Of a DNA stretch of 22,053 nt, positions 19,205 through 22,053 are shown piece after piece; the stretch's first letter is position 1, and every line of letters begins with the position of its first letter. Origin of the DNA: a virus. The DNA lies in IMG/VR virus record IMGVR_UViG_3300010354_000766, positions 1-22,053 of that record; one strand, 5' to 3'. The notes under the pieces are model-generated. The model was not told the origin of the DNA. It searched no databases and worked only from the letters and a program-made list of their open reading frames with translations. The position numbers and the translations under genes were made by a program.

Positions 19205-19388
19205 GGGTGGCTTTCTCGCCGCCAGCCACTCCGCCGACGGCCCGCCCATCACAACCACCCCTCTCCCCGAGAACGCCACGCGCTTCATCGACATCGTCAC
19301 CGCCGGCCGCCGCGCCGCCGCTCTGCAGCAACTCGGCTGGCGCGACCTCCGCGTCATCGCCATCTACCTCACCCCCACCCGCCCATGA
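19119..19388 (+). CDS. Hypothetical protein with uncertain start
   Basis: The frame ending at 19388 encodes TRLYYTIRAEGGFLAASHSA, then GRRAAALQQLGWRDLRVIAI, clearly protein-like. The nearest in-frame ATG is 19119, which gives 89 aa and a long overlap with the previous gene; the residues before about position 24 look like out-of-frame low-complexity sequence. A rare start codon near 19172-19185 is possible. It resembles the preceding gene in size and strand-helix layout. The next gene starts by ATGA overlap. Confidence 0.55.
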   Translation: MLASETAASPAATTQPTPFTRLYYTIRAEGGFLAASHSADGPPITTTPLPENATRFIDIVTAGRRAAALQQLGWRDLRVIAIYLTPTRP

Positions 19389-19774
19389 GCAAATCCGTTC
19401 CCCCTGAGCGCCACCAGCAACTCATCGCCCTCGCCGAAGCCCACTACTCCCGCCAAGGCTTCGTCAAGTGGACCGACCTCGCCACCGAGCTCGGCCTCAG
19501 CCGCCAGCGCATCCTCCAGCTCCTGCAGCAGGCCGTCGGCCTGGGCTACATCACCAGCGACGACCTCGACCGCTACCGCTCCGAGGCCGCCCGCCGCATG
19601 GCCTCCCGCACCAACCGCGAACTACGCCGCGACCTGGAGCGCCTCAAGCTGCAGCTCGTCCTAACCCCCGACAACCTGCGCTGGCTCGACACCGCCCACG
19701 CTGCCGCGCCTCACGGCGCCACCCGCAGCGACCTCATCAACATCGCCATCACCCACTACCGCACCCATGCGTAA
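19385..19774 (+). CDS. DNA-binding protein with HTH and ribbon-helix-helix-like parts
   Basis: A 129-aa protein with an N-terminal winged-HTH-like part (FVKWTDLATELGLSRQRILQ, residues 26-45, continuing to about 58), a charged helix (60-92) and a C-terminal ribbon-helix-helix-like segment (LVLTPDNLRWLDTAHAAAPH, then GATRSDLINIAITHYR). Two DNA-binding folds in one short protein suggest a regulator of late or accessory genes. It starts by ATGA overlap and overlaps the next gene by 8 nt. It is a second candidate for binding the recurrent TGAGTCTCA sites; this is inference only. Confidence 0.7.
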   Translation: MSKSVPPERHQQLIALAEAHYSRQGFVKWTDLATELGLSRQRILQLLQQAVGLGYITSDDLDRYRSEAARRMASRTNRELRRDLERLKLQLVLTPDNLRWLDTAHAAAPHGATRSDLINIAITHYRTHA

Positions 19775-19925
19775 AGACACCATCTGGAGCGCCATCGCCC
19801 GCTACTGCGCCGAGCTCGCTCCCGTCGCCGGCCCCCTCCTCCAAGCCGCCGCCGACACCGCCACCGCCGTCGAACGCGCCGCAACCCCACGCGCGGCCCT
19901 ACCCGCATCCCCCGAGGACGACTGA
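19767..19925 (+). CDS. Hypothetical small protein
   Basis: A 52-aa protein (MRKDTIWSAIARYCAELAPV start, RAALPASPEDD end), largely helical and Ala-rich. Its ATG overlaps the end of the DNA-binding protein gene by 8 nt. The frame is shadowed by longer C-rich frames; tight packing and natural composition support it. Confidence 0.5.
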   Translation: MRKDTIWSAIARYCAELAPVAGPLLQAAADTATAVERAATPRAALPASPEDD

Positions 19926-19935
19926 CTTCCACCCC

Positions 19936-20178
19936 TTGCCCATCCACACCGACCCTCTCCAACTCCCCGATGCCGACTTCATCGAGCGCGCCCGCGCCAT
20001 GTGCGCGACAAAGATCCCCCACCTGAACCGCGCCGCTGCCACCGCTCACCTCCGCCGCGGCAGCTACACCGGCACCCCTTACCACTGCCCCATCTGCGGC
20101 GACTGGCACACCACCACCTATGACCGTGCCCAAGCCAAACGCTTTGCCCGCCGCTTGTCCCGCCTACTCCGCAACTAA
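19936..20178 (+). CDS. Small protein with CPICGDWH zinc-finger-like motif
   Basis: An 80-aa protein with PYHCPICGDWHTTTYDRAQA near the C-terminus. Such C-P-x-C-x-x-W-H segments occur in small phage proteins of zinc-ribbon type; only one cysteine pair plus histidines is visible. TTG at 19936 (10 nt after the previous stop) is the likely start; a downstream ATG (MCATKIPHLN) would shorten it. The basic C-terminus (KRFARRLSRLLRN) would fit nucleic-acid binding. The next ATG follows directly after its TAA. Confidence 0.65.
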   Translation: MPIHTDPLQLPDADFIERARAMCATKIPHLNRAAATAHLRRGSYTGTPYHCPICGDWHTTTYDRAQAKRFARRLSRLLRN

Positions 20179-20346
20179 ATGCAACGCACCAAGCTTTACC
20201 AAGCCCGTCTGCAATTCCGCACTATTGGATTGATGGCATTTGACTTAGAAGACGCTAGACTCTGTCTGCAAGAGCTCTACCCCAACGAAACAGTACTAAG
20301 TCTGATGATCGCCCCTGAGTGGTTTGACGAACCTATTGAAACGTAG
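20179..20346 (+). CDS. Hypothetical small protein in an AT-richer patch
   Basis: A 55-aa protein (MQRTKLYQARLQFRTIGLMA start, MIAPEWFDEPIET end) beginning immediately after the previous TAA. Strand-helix-strand layout: an N-terminal beta-like part, a helix (DLEDARLCLQELYP) and a second strand (ETVLSLMIAP). Codon use is far less C-rich than its neighbours, which suggests separate acquisition together with the next small gene. Confidence 0.65.
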   Translation: MQRTKLYQARLQFRTIGLMAFDLEDARLCLQELYPNETVLSLMIAPEWFDEPIET

Positions 20347-20360
20347 CAACACTAACTACC

Positions 20361-20450
20361 ATGACAGCTTACTATTTTTGGCTCACATGGATCGTATTGC
20401 TCATAAGCATGCTTCTTCTAATCTTCATCGCCTCCAAAATCCTTCCATGA
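20361..20450 (+). CDS. 29-aa single-span membrane peptide
   Basis: ATG at 20361 opens a 29-aa frame, nearly all of it one transmembrane helix: MTAYYFWLTWIVLLISMLLL, then IFIASKILP. The TGA overlaps the next ATG as ATGA. Composition and packing support a real gene. Very small membrane peptides of phages act as holins, superinfection factors or toxins; which applies here is unknown. Confidence 0.55.
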   Translation: MTAYYFWLTWIVLLISMLLLIFIASKILP

Positions 20451-20605
20451 CCATCGACCCCACCACAGAACAGCGTCGCCAGAACTACCTCGACGCCCTC
20501 TACACCGAGAGCGGCCGAACCTGCGGTACCTACACCGGCCTCTACCAAGAGCGCCTCACCGAGCTCGTCCAACGCGACATGCAGGAGCTCCTCGGCGATG
20601 CCTGA
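20447..20605 (+). CDS. Hypothetical small protein
   Basis: A 52-aa hydrophilic, helical protein (MTIDPTTEQRRQNYLDALYT start, LTELVQRDMQELLGDA end). It starts by ATGA overlap with the membrane peptide gene and overlaps the next gene by 8 nt. I recall short QRRQ.YLDALY-type proteins in picocyanobacterial phages, without a function. Confidence 0.65.
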   Translation: MTIDPTTEQRRQNYLDALYTESGRTCGTYTGLYQERLTELVQRDMQELLGDA

Positions 20606-21002
20606 CTACGCAACACCCGAGCAGTGGGCCCAGTGCGAGGGGTGGGTGAACAACCCCGTCGTCGGAGCTACCGATGCCTGCGTCCTCGAACTACGCACGC
20701 GCGTCGGAGCACTGGAAGACGACAGCTGGAAGCAAGCCGAAAGCACACGCTTCTGCGTGGATGCCTTGGTGAAGCGCATCGAAGCGCTTGAAGCCACCGT
20801 CAACCCAACTCCTAATGATCGCCAAATTAGGAGTTCGCTTGTTGAGGATCTCGCCGATCTGATCGCTGTGAAGACCCGAGATCACGGCACCGAGGACGAC
20901 ACAGCTGCCCGGGCAGTTCTCAACGCTGTCGCCCTGTGGCTCAGCCAACACGCCGGCGGCACCCGCGCCAGCTGGCTCCTCGAGCGCGAGGCAGAGCGAT
21001 GA
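20598..21002 (+). CDS. Cyanophage-type hypothetical protein (ATPEQWAQ family)
   Basis: A 134-aa protein with MPDYATPEQWAQCEGWVNNP, then ACVLELRTRVGALEDDSWKQ and VDALVKRIEALEATVNPTPN, a heptad-like central part. The YATPEQWA...ELR.RV.ALE pattern is common in small proteins of picocyanobacteria and their phages. Role unknown; the coiled coil suggests self-association. It overlaps the next gene by ATGA. Confidence 0.75.
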   Translation: MPDYATPEQWAQCEGWVNNPVVGATDACVLELRTRVGALEDDSWKQAESTRFCVDALVKRIEALEATVNPTPNDRQIRSSLVEDLADLIAVKTRDHGTEDDTAARAVLNAVALWLSQHAGGTRASWLLEREAER

Positions 21003-21328
21003 CACAACAACACCCCATCACCCCACCGCCGGAGCTGGTAGAGCAGTGGGCAGACATATTGGCTTCGCGCTCGGATGAAGCAGTATTCAGCCTTGCCGCC
21101 CAATGGGGCGCCGACCAGGAGCTGGAGGCGTGCTGTGAGTATCTGGTGCGCTGTGCTCAATGGGAACCTGAGGATGTCGCAGAACTCCGCGCCGCCCGCC
21201 GCCCCAAGCCGCCGAGCTTGAAAGAGCAGGCGCTAACTGCGCTGACGCGGTACACGACTGGTGAAACAATCCTCACCAACGAATCTGTTGACACCATCCG
21301 CCGCGCATTGGAGCAGCTTGATGACTGA
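20999..21328 (+). CDS. Cyanophage-type hypothetical protein (ITPPPELV..W family)
   Basis: A 109-aa protein with HPITPPPELVEQWADILASR, AAQWGADQELEACCEYLVRC and RRPKPPSLKEQALTALTRY. I know this combination from many picocyanobacterial phage genomes, where it occurs in multiple copies. The function is unknown. A 25-nt stretch near its start (21015-21039) is repeated exactly in the gene at the right edge (21930-21954), showing recent duplication. It starts by ATGA overlap. Confidence 0.8.
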   Translation: MTQQHPITPPPELVEQWADILASRSDEAVFSLAAQWGADQELEACCEYLVRCAQWEPEDVAELRAARRPKPPSLKEQALTALTRYTTGETILTNESVDTIRRALEQLDD

Positions 21329-21522
21329 CTTCTGACTCATTGTTAAAAGCATTAAAAAGCGGCAGGATGTCACCCCCACCGCTCTTGCAACTGGATCTCA
21401 CTCCAGTCGCTTCGCTGGTTTCTGATCAGCCCCAGCACTGTAGCACACGGCAAGTATCAGCATGTATTACCTGGAAACAGGGATCAGCTAATACTTGCCC
21501 CTCACCACCCGTCTCAACTTCC
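21329..21522. promoter_or_regulatory. 194-nt intergenic region with inverted repeat
   Basis: No gene is visible here. GGCAAGTAT (21449-21457) and ATACTTGCC (21491-21499) form nine perfect inverted pairs 33 nt apart, in a region richer in A and T than its surroundings. It lies just before the gene at 21523 and could be an operator pair or the stem of a leader RNA. Confidence 0.45.
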
Positions 21523-21729
21523 ATGTCTGAATTTTCACTCGCCGTCCAGGCTGTTCTTAGTGCCTATAACGCAGGTTTCGACCGTCCTGTAGCTGTTCAT
21601 CACAAGCCACGCATTGCCGCCGCCCTGCGAGCTGCTGCGGATTGCCTTAATTACGAACTTCTTGGTGTTCGTGTTGTCGATTGCTCTCAACTTCTAAACA
21701 TCGCTGACGAACTGGAGGGCGCTGAGTGA
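21523..21729 (+). CDS. Hypothetical small helical protein
   Basis: A 68-aa protein (MSEFSLAVQAVLSAYNAGFD start, CSQLLNIADELEGAE end) with RIAAALRAAADCL in the centre. The form AV.AVL.AYN......IAAALRAAAD is common in cyanophage-type small proteins. It begins after the 194-nt regulatory-looking gap and overlaps the next gene as GTGA. The function is unknown. Confidence 0.7.
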   Translation: MSEFSLAVQAVLSAYNAGFDRPVAVHHKPRIAAALRAAADCLNYELLGVRVVDCSQLLNIADELEGAE

Positions 21730-21917
21730 AACTCGAGCACAAGCGAGCCCTCCGTTGCTTCATTCTCGAGAAACTCAAAGAGGTGACCTGTGTAGACCTT
21801 GCGTACTTAGCCTCAGATGTTAACTGCACCCCGTTTGAAATGGCCGAGCAGTACAGCATTGAGCTAGAGCGCATTGAGAAACTCTTCAACTACCCAAACT
21901 ATTCCGACGACGAATGA
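21726..21917 (+). CDS. Hypothetical small protein
   Basis: A 63-aa protein read from GTG at 21726 (MKLEHKRALRCFILEKLKEV start, FNYPNYSDDE end). A helical arrangement with VDLAYLASDVNCTPFEMAEQ suggests a small HTH-like fold, but there is no firm match. It overlaps both neighbours by 4 nt (GTGA and ATGA). Confidence 0.65.
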   Translation: MKLEHKRALRCFILEKLKEVTCVDLAYLASDVNCTPFEMAEQYSIELERIEKLFNYPNYSDDE

Positions 21918-22053
21918 CTAAGAACCACGCCATCACCCCACCGCCGGAGCTGGTGCAGCAGTGGATGGAAGAGCTATACGGCGGTCCAGTTTCTGTGATT
22001 AGCCCGTTTGATCAACGCGTCCTTATAGCTGTCGCCCAATGGGGCGCTGACCA
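21914..22053 (+). CDS. ITPPPELV..W family protein, partial (runs off window)
   Basis: The frame starts with ATG at 21914 (ATGA overlap) and continues past the window edge. The visible 46 residues include AITPPPELVQQWMEELYGGP and VAQWGAD, a paralogue of the gene at 20999, with an exact 25-nt DNA match at 21930-21954. The C-terminal part is not in the window. Confidence 0.8.
   Translation, partial: MTKNHAITPPPELVQQWMEELYGGPVSVISPFDQRVLIAVAQWGAD

Overview
The window looks like part of the genome of a tailed phage (or prophage) of a GC-rich picocyanobacterium of the Synechococcus/Cyanobium type. The evidence is a cyanobacterial-type AbrB regulator, several small protein families I know from picocyanobacteria and their phages (for example the ITPPPELVxQW and PPSLKEQAL proteins), very dense packing with ATGA/TGATG start-stop overlaps, and a phage gene set: tail-fibre end, holin-like protein, endolysin, family A DNA polymerase, primase-helicase, ssDNA-binding protein, RecB-like nuclease, dNMP kinase and sigma factor. 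No integrase or canonical tRNA is visible, so lifestyle cannot be decided from this window.

Layout. (1) 1-1457, plus strand: the 3' end of a probable tail-fibre gene followed by six small genes, including a holin-like membrane protein and a gene that has no ATG/GTG/TTG start. (2) 1435-5322, minus strand, read right to left: polymerase, AbrB-like regulator, a small protein, a two-domain endolysin (glucosaminidase plus M15 peptidase) and a 52-aa gene hidden at the convergent junction. (3) A single 69-aa plus-strand gene (5346-5555), then the minus-strand Prim-Pol/helicase (5560-8307). Its C-terminal tail is built on a DNA repeat array that looks like an embedded replication origin. (4) 8308-8559: divergent control region with a hairpin, a perfect operator-like palindrome and a strong sigma-70 promoter. 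(5) 8560-12325, plus strand: ssDNA-binding protein closed by a terminator, then HTH regulator, nuclease, dNMP kinase, small proteins and a phage sigma factor. (6) 12326-13346: about 1 kb without protein genes, holding repeats, three tandem promoter-like elements and a roughly 530-nt highly structured candidate non-coding RNA ending in a terminator. (7) 13347-22053: a long plus-strand cascade of mostly small overlapping genes, including a DUF7227-like protein, an exported RlpA-like protein, a DUF932-type protein, a DNA-binding protein with HTH and RHH parts, and near the right edge members of a repeated small-protein family.

Working together. The minus arm (Prim-Pol/helicase, polymerase) and the left part of the plus arm (ssDNA-binding protein, nuclease, dNMP kinase) form the replication and nucleotide module around the divergent promoter region. 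The sigma factor sits directly before the non-coding region with the tandem promoters and may drive that region or the small-gene arm. A 9-bp motif, TGAGTCTCA or its complement, recurs at the divergent promoter, upstream of the tandem promoters and at one gene junction, and a close relative lies inside the origin-like array. This suggests one DNA-binding protein connects these places.
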